Shown here piece after piece: positions 23,101-35,644 of a DNA stretch of 64,000 nucleotides. The stretch's first letter is position 1. The number at the start of each line of letters is the position of its first letter. The notes beneath the pieces are model-generated. The model worked only from the letters and a program-made list of their open reading frames with translations. It was not told the origin of the DNA and did no database searches. The stretch comes from Pontederia crassipes. Taxonomy: Eukaryota; Streptophyta; Magnoliopsida; Commelinales; Pontederiaceae. The stretch lies in the NCBI GenBank assembly GCA_030549335.1, contig CM060198.1, positions 41,456,353-41,520,352 of the forward strand, in the 5' to 3' direction. A program made the translations under genes and the position numbers.

Positions 23101-23539
23101 CATGTAGTCTAGACATTCATAATTCAACTTAGCATAGGCACATAGTCTATAAGTTCAATACTGAAATAGAAGTGATAAGAGAGAAAAGCATTCAAATTTC
23201 ATCCGTTAATAACATGTCTTTGAATTTTACTTAAAGATAATAAAAATAATAAGACAAGAATTAGTAAGATGGCAACAAAAATAAATGCATGCAATGGTAT
23301 TTTTGGAAAAAAATTCAATTTTTTAAATTTTTGATATAAATGCATACATAGGGAAATAAAAGACAAATAAAGAAAAATGCAATGCATGAAATGTAAACTC
23401 CCACAAGCTAGAACAAGACACTGTCCCTAGTGTTAGGCCAACAAGGGAATGTGTAGTTGTGTACAAACTCAATAAAAAGGAAAAAAAATATAAGAAATGA
23501 AAAATTAAAAAAAAGGGAAAAGACACAATCGAATCTACA

Positions 23540-25140
23540 TGGCAGCGAAGGTGGGTGGTAGCCGAAATGTCCGTAGTGCATATGATAGTCATGGATGCAT
23601 CTCGTCATGCGGACATCCTGATCCTGGCGGGACTCGAAGTGCCCTAGCGCTCCTGCATATCCTTGAAGTCTGCTCGAATAGTGGTCAACTCTTGGGTCTG
23701 TCGGTGTTGCTCTTCTTGAATAGCATGCAACTCCCCTGCTTGGCGAAGTTGCTCATTGTACATGGATTCCCAAAGGCTCTGCATGGATGCACAGTCAGGC
23801 TGCGACGGCTGAGGTTGCGGAGGAGGTGCATAATATGCTTGCTCATGTGGTGACAAATAAGTGGGCACAGGCTCTTGCAGAGGGGCAAACACTTTCATTG
23901 GATCTCATTCCTCATAAGGAGTGGCTGGTATAAACGAGGAATTAGAAGAGCTCTCATGTGCTAGAGATGGAATCGAAGAAGGCACCAGCATATGTGGTGA
24001 AGGGCAAATGTCACATGTCGAAAAGCTGCCGGTGATGCAGGTTTGAAAAGCTATGACTGCTGAAGGTATTGTTGGGCTACCACATAATTAGTAGAATCAA
24101 ACCAGGAGAAGGCCTCATCCTGATGTGGCTATCTGATAGAGGTAGATGGTCTTACAGATGGAACCACCGGAGACTGTGACTGCCTAAAAAGTAGTCAATT
24201 ATCAGGATTAATTGGTGTAAATGCATTTCGGTCACTGCAGGGCACCTCCAGATCACTCTCTTTAAAAATAAAAACTTTAACTCCTGCATTGTTGGTCTTG
24301 GTGAGGCCCATGGCCAGAATGGTTCATCAATTGAGGTGGGCAATTCTTGGGACAGCTTGAAGATCATCCAAGTCCAGTCTGAAGTGTTGAGCTATTGGCG
24401 TGATAAGGCGCCCATATTGACGTTGTCGCTCCGATGAGTAGTATGGCATTGAAGGCGATGGATGAGGAAGGCGCCGACATTGACCTATGTCCTTTGGAGC
24501 ATGCTGTTGATCAAGAATAATTCCCCCTCTGAGATGGTTCCATCATTGTCACTTCGTTTTCTAAGAGTGTTGCTGAGCATGCGATGGACAAAGCGCAAGA
24601 TAGGATTTTGAATTGTGCTTTCCTTAGCTGTGCTCCAGACCAATCGATCTTCTTCAGTTATCTATTTCCAAAAATCTTCAACATCAAAGACAGTAAGAAC
24701 AGAATGAGCCCCATAATTCGGAAATCCATAAATATTGTTAAAATCTTCTAAAGTCAATGTGAAGGGTCGCCCGTATAGCTGAAAAGAAATGTGGGGCTGA
24801 TCATATTGTCTATCATCTAAATTGAAGTCCTAGAGAGATGCCAAAAATTCCATAGTAACGACTTCATAAGTTGGCCACCACTACTGAACAAAATCAGAAA
24901 GGCCAAGAAAATAATAAATGAATATCAACAAATAAATTGTACTCCCTGAGATTTTGGTGTCTGAAAATCTAGTGGCATGGACTCGTATAGCAGACATTCT
25001 TTGAAAACTATCTTGATAAGCAGGCTTAGAACAATAATAATCTCCCGGATATGAAATTAACTTTGAAGATTCTGGGGCGGGCTGAGCATCCGGATGTCAT
25101 CGATCGCATCGCCCCCTCCAGATATTAGCAAATCGCATCA
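23540..25140 (-). pseudogene. Athila-type ORF1/gag-like fossil in element I
   Basis: Minus-strand translation gives recognisable blocks in order: IHATRFSDTKI-like near 24970, GRPFTLTLEDFNNIYGFP near 24760, HRMLSNTLRKR near 24560, ELFLINSMLQR near 24500, and a Pro-rich tail with SMQSLWESMYNEQLRQ near 23770. This is the order of the Athila ORF1 (Arabidopsis retrotransposon ORF-1 family), a gag-like protein. Broken, with several breaks. Confidence 0.65.
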
Positions 25141-27627
25141 TCTAAAAAAAACCATCACCGTGTATGAGGAAGAAGGGTGGCAGCTCGGTGCGTTGCACTA
25201 CTCCAAAGGAAGTGAAGTCTCGACCGTAATGTATATGTCGGTGAAAGAGATTCGGTCTGTATGAAGAAATGTTGATGAACTTCGACCGCTATGTCTGTGG
25301 AATCTTGGCCATGGAAAAGACGTCGATGCTTCAGGATGGCATCTTGGTAGTAATATATGTGGAGAGAGAGAGATCAGGCGCCAAATGTCGATGAAGAACG
25401 CCGGTAGCTTTTGGTGAAGATCGGAAGTGGCACAAAGCAAAAGAATGACGTTACGGCCGCAAGAGTTGTCGGTGAAGATCCTCGACCGAAGGGCCTCGAC
25501 CGTAAAAGGTGGTTGCAGTGCTATCGATGGTGAAGATGGCGGCCGATGAAACATCCGACGCAAAGGAGGGAAGGAGAGGGGCGCAAACGGAGATTGGAGA
25601 TCAGCTTTGTGTTCAACCTGCAAGGCAAATGTAAGGGTAAGTATATATAGACAACAACAGCCGTGAACTTACCTGTACAGGCGTGATGACGGGTCATGTC
25701 GATTGGAACTCTGCATGGCGCCTGATGATACGTCAAATCATTGTCGGAGGACAGAGGTTCTGTTCAGTAAAAAGTGTTCATCTTTGGCGCCCGCGAAATG
25801 CCCTTGTGTATGTCATGTCGGGTAGTCAAGTGATGCCAGGGATTTGACTAATCTTCATCTAATTAACTAAAATATCTAAGGCGTTAACTAAACTAACTAA
25901 ATTAAATTAAAAACTGACCAACTTAATCTAAAAACCAGTTGAAAAAGAATTGGTTGTGATATCATTTTCAAATAGCTGTAGATAAAAAGAAAAGAAGAAT
26001 TAAATGTCTTATCAGAATGCATGAGATATAAATTTATCCAAAAAAATTAAAATTAGTTATGATTAGATTTTCAATCAAGTCCTGCAACCACTAAATCAAA
26101 AAATAAGAGGTAAGAGAATAAAAGAATATACAAAATAAAATAAAATAATACAAATAATTATTAATCAGTGTGAATGAGTTTAAGAAAATACTTTGTTGGC
26201 TACGGATAGAAATAATTTCTACATCAAAAGTTGATAATTACAATTCAGAAGATATAAGTAAAGTCCATAATCAGAGAACAGTACCAAAAGATTTAATCGA
26301 AAATTAATTGTCCAAAACTTTTTCCTTTTTAGGAACTCTTCAAGAATGAAACTGTTAAAATTTTATTAAAGGTTAGATCGACGTTAAAAGCAGAATAATC
26401 TAATAAAAATAGTTCAAAAATCGGTCTGCCCAAATGTAACAAACAGACTTATCAATATAATAATCATAATTTCATTGTGGTGCTAAAACTCCCACACACA
26501 CAAAATTAATCTAATGCAGTTGGGCACCAAAACTCGAATAATCATGGCCACAAAAGAATAAAATCAATAACCGGGCATAAAAATCAACAAGAAATATTTT
26601 TAGAGATAAAAAATCTTAATTTACTTGGACGACATACAAAATGTAATTAGATTTACGGCCGAAATAAAGTCACCAAATCATGGCATAAAACAAGGTTAAG
26701 AAAAATAATTAACGGATGCCAAGGTATTAACAATTGTTCTTACGACCAAGATGGAATTAGATCAACACTTGGGCGCCAAAGTTATGCACTAATCGAATGC
26801 TTAAACATTAAACCCAAGGCACAAAATAATAACACGAGAGATTCCATAGAGATTTAACCAATGTGTCATCATGCATTAATCATGTCACAAAGCAAATTTC
26901 AAAAAATTAAGTGTCGGCCGCCAAAGTAGTGTAATATTATTAATCAATGTCACGACCGTAAGAGAATTAAAAATGGGGAGGCGTAAAAGAACCAAGAAGA
27001 TCAAGAGAGATTAATCAACGCATGCTTGGGCACCAAACAGAATGCGATAACATCATGGCCAATTCATAATCAAATCAACAAGTTCGAGATTAAATAAGAT
27101 CATCACCGATTAACCAAGGCATAGAACAAAAGTTCAGAAAATTAAAACATGACGTCGCAAAATAAAAAGTTTAGAACTCAGAAGGTTCCGAGCACCAAAT
27201 AAATATGATTATCTTCACATAACGAGGCGCAGATCACACGACGATATTTCTAGTAAAGCCGCTAAAAATTAATCACGATCGTAAATCCATAAGCGACACG
27301 AGTAAAAAAAAACTTTGTCCAATTAATCAGAAAAATCCACTTGGCATCAGGATTTTAAAATAGAATAGAGTATAGGCTGAAGGCCAGCAAATTTTAATCT
27401 AAAATCAATTGATAATCCCGTGCTCTTTATCTGTAAAAAGAAAGATGTTAGATTATTTAAACAAATAAAAATAATTAAAACAAATAGTACAAAACAATAC
27501 ATATTTACATAAAAGAAGGATTTACAGAAAATTTATTTACAAAAATCTTATTCACATAAAATTATTTTCATATTTTATTTACATCTCCTAATAAATTTTA
27601 AAAATTAGAAATCAATTAATAAAATAT
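25141..27627 (-). other. Leader region of Athila-like element I
   Basis: The region between the ORF1-like fossil and the primer site is AT-rich, with scattered CGGCCG and ACGGCCG words (25440-25560, 26645-26935). Parts of 25200-25960 resemble 32090-32600 of element II (CTCGACCGTAA against CTCGGCCGTAA, and AACTAACTAAATTA). The minus-strand frame 25198-25623 is open for 141 codons, but I see no known domain. No separate gene is supported. Confidence 0.5.
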
Positions 27628-27645
27628 TCCCCGACAACAGCGCCA
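27628..27645 (-). other. Primer-binding site, tRNA-Asp type
   Basis: The minus strand reads TGGCGCTGTTGTCGGGGA, close to the TGGCGCCGTTGCCGGGGA used by plant Athila/Tat elements. It sits nine bases inside the LTR start at 27655, fixing the element's orientation as minus. Confidence 0.85.
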
Positions 27646-27654
27646 AACACTTTA

Positions 27655-29149
27655 TGCGTAAAATGATGTAGCAAAATAAATCCGCTAGCAAGTGCACTAC
27701 TCGCTCAAGTAATATAGTAAAAGGACTAAAGAGTGTCGAATCCACGAGGAATATTATTAATTCAATATCTGAATTTATAAATTAATAAGAGAGGAAAAAC
27801 ATAGGTTTTGAAAATAAGTTTTCTAGAATAGATATTAAAAATAAGATAATAATAAGATAAGATAATGGTGTTGAAGTTAGGTCATAGGACAAATACGTGA
27901 ACCAAAAAAAATAAATTAAAGTTCTTAAGATGGATTAGGAATTTTTCTAAGTTATTAATTTACAAGATTTAAATAACATAGTCCACAAACTGATAATTCT
28001 ACTATTTAATCAAGCAAATCAAACTATCTTAAATTTAATCAAAACTGAAGTCCCACAAACTAGTATTCATGCATATGAGATTAAAATTAAGATGCATTAA
28101 TATGAAAATCCTAGATTATTAATCACTCCACAAACTGGTATAGATTAATAGACCACACAAATCTAATTCTCCGCACACTAGTTATTAGACCTATGTCAAT
28201 TTTTATTTTCACAATAAATCATTTAATTTAACTAAATAAAATCTGAAATCAAGTAGTCCACAAACCTGTAATTACTTATTTTAAAATTTTAAATAATTAA
28301 ATCAAAAGCATTAAACATAATTAAAAATTGATCAAAAGAAATTCAATAATAAAATAAGGGTTCACAGAATTTTCCTTCAATAATAATCTCGTAAAATAAT
28401 TAAAACATGGAGTTCATCCTAAAATTGCAGAGAGATAATAACAAAATACAAATGATAACCGGAAGAACTACACCAAGAATAAATCTGGGCTCTTGGATGC
28501 GTCGGAGCATCTAGATTAGTCGTCTGATCAACTCTCTCTTTGTTGAAACCTACAGACCTCACGACTCACTGTAGAAGAAAACTAAACTTCAAGGCACAAA
28601 TTGGGACGATGGCTTCTTCATGTATTTATAGGTGTGGATGGGTCTTCATGTTGATCACGAGTGTAAATCATACGGGCGAATTTAATTTGTGGAGATAAAC
28701 TTTATGTCTTTTAAATCTCAGCCTAATAAAACTTTGGTTAATGATAAAACCTTATCTGTTTGGCGCCTGGTGACAAACTCTCTTTGATTCTTAGCCACCA
28801 AATGTATCATCACCTTGATGATAATGCTACTTGATCTTATTGACCGATATACTTAATAAATGTTGATTAAGGATAAAAACTTCTTTGTTTTAGTGCCCAA
28901 TGGTTCTCTTTTGGTTGGAGTTCATGGTTGTTAATCTCCATAAGTCTTGGTTAATGATAGGGTTTTGCGCCCAACGATCTCGTGCTCCTGGGTATCTCTC
29001 CTTGATGATTGGCATCTAACTCGGCTGATGATGAAGAATTATCGGCCGCTAAAGATAAATATAGGTTAATGATAAGATTGCACTATTACGCCGAGTAATA
29101 TTCTCTTGGATAAGAGTTACGATCGTAAAATCTTATATTTATGAAGTGA
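27655..29149 (-). mobile_element. Athila-like LTR B (partial), 5' LTR of element I
   Basis: It begins TGCGTAAAATGATGTAGC next to the primer site and carries the GCAAGTGCACTACTCGCTC and GTGTCGAATCCACGAGG words usual in this LTR group. It aligns with LTR C for most of its length and with LTR A at 28861-29140. It stops where LTR C begins, so the right-hand end is missing here. Confidence 0.75.
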
Positions 29150-30846
29150 TGCGTAAAATGATGTAGCAAAATAAAATCTCTAGCAAGTGCACTAATCGCT
29201 CAAGTAATATAGTAAATAGGAGTAAAGAGTGTCGAACCCATGAGGAATATTATTAATAAAATATCTGAATTTATAAATTAATAAGAGAGAAGAAAAACTT
29301 GGATTTTGGAAATAGGTTTTGTAGAAATAAAGAAAATAAGATAAAGATAAGATAATGGGTGTTGAAGTTAGGCCTTAGGATGAAAATAGATCAGGATAAA
29401 TATTTGAACCATAAAAGACAAATTTAATCTTTAAACATGGATTAGAGTTTCCCTAAATTATTAACTTGACATGATTAAATTGCGGTCTCCACAAACTGGC
29501 ATCCCCTTAATCTAAGTATGCAAATTAAACTATCTTAATTTAATATGAATTGAAGTCTCCACAAACTGGCATCCCATCAAATCATATTAAAACTAAGACG
29601 CATTAAATTGGATTCCCTAGACTATTAATCACTTCACAAACTGGTATAAATTAACAGATCACACAAATTTAATTCTCCACACACTAGTTATCAAATTTAT
29701 GTCAATTATTAATTTCAAATAAAATCAATTAATTTAATTAATGAATTTTGAAATCAAATAGTCCACAAACTGGTAATTACTCAACTCAGAAATCCAAATA
29801 ATTAAATCAAAAGCACTAAGCATAATTAAATAATTGATCAGAAAATATTAAAACAAATAATATAGGGTCCAAATAGTTTCTCTTCAAAAATAAACTCCTA
29901 AAATAAAATAAATAGAAATATGGAATTCATCCTAGAAATTCTGGAGAGATAATAACAAAATAACAATAATAATTGGAAGAATTACACCAAGAATAAAATA
30001 GGATCCTCAGATCTGGGCAGACAGTCGAGCAGCCTCTCGGACTTCCAACCATCGCACCTCTCTCCTTCTCGGTCGAAGCCTGCAGATGCCCACGACTCGC
30101 CGTGAAAGAAAACCTGAACTTCAGAGTACTAATTGGAACCACGGCTTCTTCACGTATTTATGGGTGCGAACGACCTTCAATTTGATCTCGGCCGTAACAT
30201 CGTATGGTCAACTTTAAATTTGTGAGATAACACTTGAGTTGATTACGGCCGATAAACTTTGTTTCTCTCTCTCAATCTTGGCCAAAAATATAAAGCTATT
30301 ACGCCCAAAAGATAAATCTGTCTTATCTTTACACCATTCAAATCTCGGCCAAAATGAAGATTTCCTTGCCATTACGCCCAAAAAGATAAAATCTTTTTAT
30401 CTTTACCCCCTTCATATCTCGGCAAAAAAGAAGATTTCCTTGCCATTACGCCCAAAAAGATAAAATCTTTTTATCTTTACCCCCTTCATATCTCAGCCAA
30501 AAAGCTCCTTTGCACCCAACGATTATGGCCGATAGCGATAAACATTGGATTTTTCGGCCGACAAACTTTGGTTGATATGGATTTCTCGGCCGATACAAAC
30601 TTTGATGTTGGGGTTATCAGCCGATAACTTCTTTTAATATAATCCCTTATTCACCCTTTTCTGCAAAATAATCATCAAATTTTAATTAATCCATCCACAA
30701 TTAAAAATATTCAGAGAATTAATAATTAAAATCGATAAATCCGGAATTATGACTAAAAGTGACTAAAAATGATGCATGCCATGAGCAAATTACAGAAAAA
30801 TTAATTAAAATTATAATCTAAAATATGTTGTATTTTGCATGCATCA
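29150..30846 (-). mobile_element. Athila-like LTR C, 1,697 bp, 3' LTR of element II
   Basis: It starts TGCGTAAAATGATGTAGC and ends GCATGCATCA (plus strand), followed directly by a polypurine tract on the minus strand. It is apparently full length. It directly abuts LTR B, as expected if element II inserted into, or recombined with, the LTR of element I. It contains several ACGGCCGATA words and a 75-bp tandem repeat. Confidence 0.75.
30266..30491. repeat. Three tandem ~75-bp units in LTR C
   Basis: Each unit contains TTACGCCCAAAA, GATAAAATCTTTTTATC and ATCTCGGCCAAAA. The units start near 30266, 30343 and 30418. The second and third are almost identical. Each core is a near-perfect hairpin (GATAAAATC/TTTTTATC). 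Confidence 0.8.
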
Positions 30847-30862
30847 AACTCCCCCAAGCTTA
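30847..30862 (-). other. Polypurine tract of Athila-like element II
   Basis: The minus strand reads AGCTTGGGGGAGTT immediately before the LTR start TGATGCATGC. Matching sites lie at 16835-16849 and 36765-36779. Confidence 0.75.
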
Positions 30863-32640
30863 AAATATTGCTTGTCCTCAAGCAAAAATTCAAAGCAAAG
30901 CTCAACAACAAGGGTTCCATCATAGCTTCCATATTATCAATTGACTAATTTTCTCACACAGTTCTTCTGCACCCCTACTACTCAGCACCTTATCATTTTC
31001 CATACACTTAGCTTCGTAGAGGTTCTGAATGCTACACAAATTTAAATAATCTCAAATTCATCCTTGTAGAAAAATAAATTATTTGTCAAATAATAGCATT
31101 AATATTGAACACATAAGTACTAATTGAGCTTAAAAACTTTTTTCTTTCTTTTTCTTCACTTTTTTTCTTTTATTTTCAATCATTTTAAAAGTTCTAATCT
31201 TCAAGCAGAATTGCACAAGGAAGTCCATGTAGCGGACTTTGGACTGATGACTCCCAGACCAAATGGTCTTAGGGCAACAGGTGATAAGGCACCCATCGAG
31301 TTTACTTGCCTGAACAACTAAGGTTCTGAATGAAGAGTTCGAACTTAGTCATGATTCAGTACTTATGTGCTTCTCCATATTCCACAAGATGGTTCATGTA
31401 GCGGGTTTTTGATCGACGAATCCCAGAGCAGTTGCCCTTAGGTCGCCAGGCATGAACCCCTACGGATCTAATTATCCCAACACACCTTGGTTCCAGATAA
31501 CACTTTTGTACCTACACATTACTTTATTCTTTTTTTTCACATATTTTTTAAAGCTCAAGGAGTACTTAATATGGTCAATACAAGGGCTACTACTATCAAG
31601 ACTTAAAAGAAATAAATAAAAAGGCATGAATATGATTTTGTCATCTAGTCATTCATAACTCTATTTAGCATAGGCACACAGTCCATAAGTTTAATACTAA
31701 AATAGCAAGTGATAAGAAAGAAAAGCATTCAAATTTCATCGGTTAACAACATATCTTTGAACTTTTACTTAAAGATAATTAAAACAGTAAGACAAGAGTT
31801 AGTAAGATGGTAGCAAAAAATAAATGCATGCAATGGTATTTTTGGGAAATTTTTCAATTTTTCAAAATTTTTTAAATGCATATATAAGTAAATAAGAAGA
31901 AAAATAAAGAAGAATGCAATGCTTGAAATGCAAACTCCCCCAAGCTTGAACCAGACACTGTCCTCAGTCTTAGGCCAACAAGGGAAAGAGATACAAATAT
32001 AATAAAATGGAAAAACTAAAGAAAAAGGAAAATAAAGGAAAGGGAAAAGACACAACCGGATTTACTGTTTGTGGGGTGGCGAAGTGCTTGGCCTCGGCCT
32101 CGGTCTCGGCCTCAATATATATATATCGGTGGAGAGATGCTCGGCCGATAATTGCCAGCTCTCGGCCGCAATAGTTGAGAGTCTCGGCCGTAAGGAACCT
32201 GGTGGCAGTGCGGAGAGGCGTAACGAAGACCGGCAGTGAGACGTCTGCTCTTGTCCTGGCGTAAAAGAGCGACGGTGACGACGTCAGACTTCGGCCGTAA
32301 GGAGGAAAGGTTCGGTCGTATGAGGAACAGGGAGTAATAGTGGAAGTAACGAGGTCAGGTGGTGGAGTTTGCGCAGGTGTCGGATTTTACGCCCTGTTGT
32401 CATCGTGCTATTGCATACTCCGATATACGTAATGCGCACTGTCCTGAATGATATTTATCCAAGTTCGCTCCGCAAAATAAAATATCAATCAAATGATTCC
32501 ATAAAAATAAATTTACAAAATACCACCCAACTAATTCTAACTAACTAAATTATTGATCAACAACTAATTAAAGACTAATCTAAAGTTAGAGAAAAAATAG
32601 TTCTGATTTATAGTCGTCAGCTTGACTTAGTCGAATCGAG
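30863..32640 (-). other. Non-coding 3' internal region of element II
   Basis: About 1.8 kb between pol and the polypurine tract. It contains conserved blocks shared with 16850-17289, 22304-23530 and 36780-37260 (CTTGTCCTCAAGCAA; TTCTCCATATTCCACAAG; CCCCTACGGATCTA). A cluster of CTCGGCC words lies at 32085-32310. No envelope-like or other protein is recognised. Short frames here are chance. Confidence 0.6.
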
Positions 32641-32662
32641 ATTTAGATGGTAAATAGATTAA

Positions 32663-34748
32663 TCATAGACAAATTTTGATGTATGTGTTACTATGATAGA
32701 GTTTAAGTCTATGTCTATTAACTTTACATCTTTGCTTTTGATCCAATGATTCAATTTCAAATGTTCCATAAGGTGAAAATTTGACTATGACATAAGGGCC
32801 AGTCCATCTTGATTTGAGTTTTCTAGGAAATAATTTAAGTTTGCTATTATAAAGAAGCACATGTTGACCTGGTAAAAATTCTTTATGTTTAATATGCATG
32901 TCATGTAAATTTTTTGTGCGTTCTTTATATAGCTTACTATTTTCGTATGCATAGTGTCTAAATTCATCAAGCTCATTTAATTGTAATAACCTTTCTGATT
33001 GTGATGATTTTAGATCCATATTTAAAAATTTCGTTGCCCAATAAGCCTTATGTTCCAGTTCCACAGGAAGGTGACATGATTTTTCAAAAACTAGTCTATA
33101 AGGAGAGGTACCTATGGGTGTCTTAAAAGCTGTTCTATATACCCAAAGTGCATCGTCTAGTTTCAAGGACCAATCCTTCCTAGATGAGTTCACAGTTTTC
33201 TCTAGGATCCTTTTAATTTCTCTATTTCAAATTTTCACTTGTCCACAAGATTGGGCATGATATGGGGTACTAAAAAATGTTTGACTCCAAATCTGTTAAG
33301 AAGAGTTGACATTATTTTATTACAAAAATGTGTTCCATTGTCACTTATGATAGTCCTAGGTGTTCCAAATCGAGTGAAAATATTTTTTCTTAGAACGTTG
33401 GCAACTACCTTAGCTTCATTTGTTGGTGTGGCTATAGCTTCCACCCATTTAGACACATAATCAACTGCTACTAAAATGTATTGATTGTTATAGGACTTAG
33501 GAAATGGACCCATAAAGTCAATGCCCCACACATCAAAAATATCACACTTTAAAATATTTGTGAAAGGCATTTCATCGCGTTGAGAAATATTACCTGTCCT
33601 TTGGCATTTGTCACAATACTTACAGTAGTTTTTTGCATCTCTATAAATGGTTGGCCAATATAGTCCACATTCAAGTACCTTAGCCGTTGTTCGATTTGGT
33701 CCAAAGTGACCTCTAGCTTGTCTATCATGTCAGTGACTTAGGATATTCTCAATCTCATTTTCGTGAACACATCTTCGAATTACTTGATCTGCACATAATC
33801 GAAAAAAAGTAAGGATCTTTCCAGTGATAATTCTTGACATCAGATAAGAATTTCCTTTTTTGATGAGTGGTCATGCCCTTTGGAATGTAATGTCCTGCAA
33901 GGTAATTAGCAAAATCAGCGAACTATGGTGTAGTGTCAGAAATTTAAAAAATTGTAGAGATAGAAAAAAGTTTCTCGTCTGGGAATTCTTCAAGTATGTC
34001 TATGACTTCTCTTGGAGATGGCTCCAAACGGGATAGGTGGTCAGCTAATAAGTTCTCAGTCCTTTTTTTGTCTTTTACTTCCGCATCGAACTCTTGCAAA
34101 AGTAGTATCCATCGGATTAGTCTAGGTTTGGCATCTTGTTTGCTCATCAAGTGCTTGATGGTTGCATGATCTGTGTAGAAAATAATTTTTGAACAAATTA
34201 GATATGATCTAAACTTGTCAAAAGCAAAAATAATAGCAAAAAACTCCTTCTCTGTTGTTGCATAATTTAGTTGGGCAGCATTCAATGTTCGGCTTGCGTA
34301 ATATATGACATGAAATGTTTTATCTTTTTTTTGCCCCAAAACAGCTCCTACAGCACCATCACTCGCATCACACATTAGCTCGAATGGTAGAGACCAGTCT
34401 GGTGCTACAACAACAGGGGCAGAAATTAGCATTTCTTTTAACAGATTAAAGGCGGCAAGGCAATCTGAATTAAAATCAAATTTTGTGTCATTAGCAAGAA
34501 GATTAGTTAAGGGTAGCCATTTTTGAAAAAATTTTGATAAAATGGCGATAAAATCCTGCGTGCCCAAGGAATCTTCGAATGCCCTTCACATTGGTCGAAG
34601 GAGGCAGATTTGCAATAACATCTATCTTGGCCTTATCCACTTCAATTCCTTTTGCTGAGATTTTGTGGCCAAGCACTATACCCTCCTTAACCATGAAGTG
34701 ACATTTCTCCCAGTTAAGGACCAAATTCGTTTCTTGACATCGCTGCAA
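32663..34748 (-). pseudogene. pol: Athila-like pol fossil: RT C-terminus, RNase H, integrase
   Basis: Minus-strand pieces in order: the reverse transcriptase end with NWEKCHFMVKEGIVLGH (near 34690), RNase H with [19 protein letters not shown] and [10 protein letters not shown] (34400-34030), the integrase core with [11 protein letters not shown] and [11 protein letters not shown] (33570-33235), and an integrase C-terminus with [15 protein letters not shown] and [14 protein letters not shown] (33193-32663). The [25 protein letters not shown] pattern is typical of Athila/Tat integrases. The gag, protease and N-terminal RT parts are not in the window. Broken, with several breaks. Confidence 0.88.
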
Positions 34749-34995
34749 AATTATTAATCATATGTCAATATTTTATTATAAAGTCAAATTATGACGGTCT
34801 TAGCCTAATTTCTAAAGCTAGGACCATCGATAAAATACCGACGAGTTGTGCCATCGGTACTAGCGACGAGCATTTTGTCCGTCACTATTTTGGAAGGTTA
34901 TTTCTTTCCATCATAAATTGTGTTGAAAATGCAAAGAATTTAACTCATCGAAAATTAGTCGAATACGCAATTTTGTTCTCTAACTAATATTTTTA
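34749..34995. mobile_element. Fragment of CACTA family 1 subterminal DNA
   Basis: 34835-34960 resembles 12790-12950: shared ATTTTGGAAGG, GAAAATGCAAAG, and CGACGAG/CCATCGGTA words. The terminal TTCTTGTAGTG is not kept here. Probably a degenerate right end beside the truncated pol of element II. Confidence 0.5.
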
Positions 34996-35009
34996 TTGGT
35001 GCCATTTCA

Positions 35010-35640
35010 TGTAATACCCCAAATTTTCATTAAGGGTAATTTGGACTTTTTTGTCCAATCCCTCGTGATCTCCCCTATATAAGGTCCTCTATTCCTATTG
35101 TTTACCTCTTTTCTCCACCTTGACATCTAGGGCTTGAGGAAGGAAAAAGAGAAGAACCAGGAGGAGGAAGAAGAGGCAAAAATAGAAGAAGGATTGATCA
35201 AGGTATGTAAAGGGGATCCAAACCCCTCTCTCCTCTCTCCTCTCTCAATGTTCTTCCTGTAATGAATTGAGAGTTTGAGGACTCATTGTTCACAGATTGG
35301 ATGGTGATGAGGGCTGTTTTAATTAAAATCAATAGATTTATTTCATGAATAGGAAATTTGGATTAGATCTATTGTATGGTTCATGTTCTTCATGTTCATG
35401 ATTTAGACATGAACCCTAGATCTTAGAAATTCATGAATTATTATGTTCTTAAATGTTCTTTTGATCCTAGAATTCCTAGAAAATGTATATGTAGTGATTG
35501 ATAATGTTGTACAATGTTTTTCCTAATTTTTTTATGAAAAATCATGTAAAATCAGGCTGGGCGGTGGAACTCTAGAGTTCTGTCATGGCCGTGACGCACA
35601 CTGTCATGCTCGTGATAGAACGGCTGAAGAGCTGACGTGA
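35010..35640 (+). mobile_element. Chromovirus-type LTR fragment (family of 54530 and 56950)
   Basis: It starts TGTAATACCCCAAATTTTC. Then come CTATATAAGG (TATA-like, about 35077), a GA-rich leader and AGGTATGTAAAGGGGATCC (35201). The same layout occurs at 54530-55260 and 56950-57760. It ends near a pair of GGCCGTGAC/GCTCGTGAT words where another LTR begins. Only part of the LTR is present. Confidence 0.7.
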
Positions 35641-35644
35641 AATT

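Larger units (their letters stand above)
16835..27627 (-). mobile_element. Athila-like element I, internal region (no pol recognised)
   Basis: The internal region runs on the minus strand from a tRNA-Asp-type primer site (27628-27645) to a polypurine tract (16835-16849). It contains an ORF1/gag-like fossil but no recognisable protease, reverse transcriptase or integrase, so it is a non-autonomous relative of element II. Its polypurine-side 600-1,200 bases are homologous to 30847-32060 of element II. It has been invaded by the LINE at 17290-22296 and the insertion at 22467-23100. Broken. Confidence 0.7.

Noticed and set aside
23408-23608. Membrane-protein-like minus-strand frames (also 31765-32055)
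   Set aside because: Phe/Leu-rich translations of A-rich DNA in the homologous non-coding region of elements I and II; not conserved as a frame between the two copies.
25198-25623. 141-codon minus-strand frame as a separate gene
   Set aside because: It lies in the leader of Athila-like element I, partly homologous to non-coding 32090-32450, and shows no recognisable domain.
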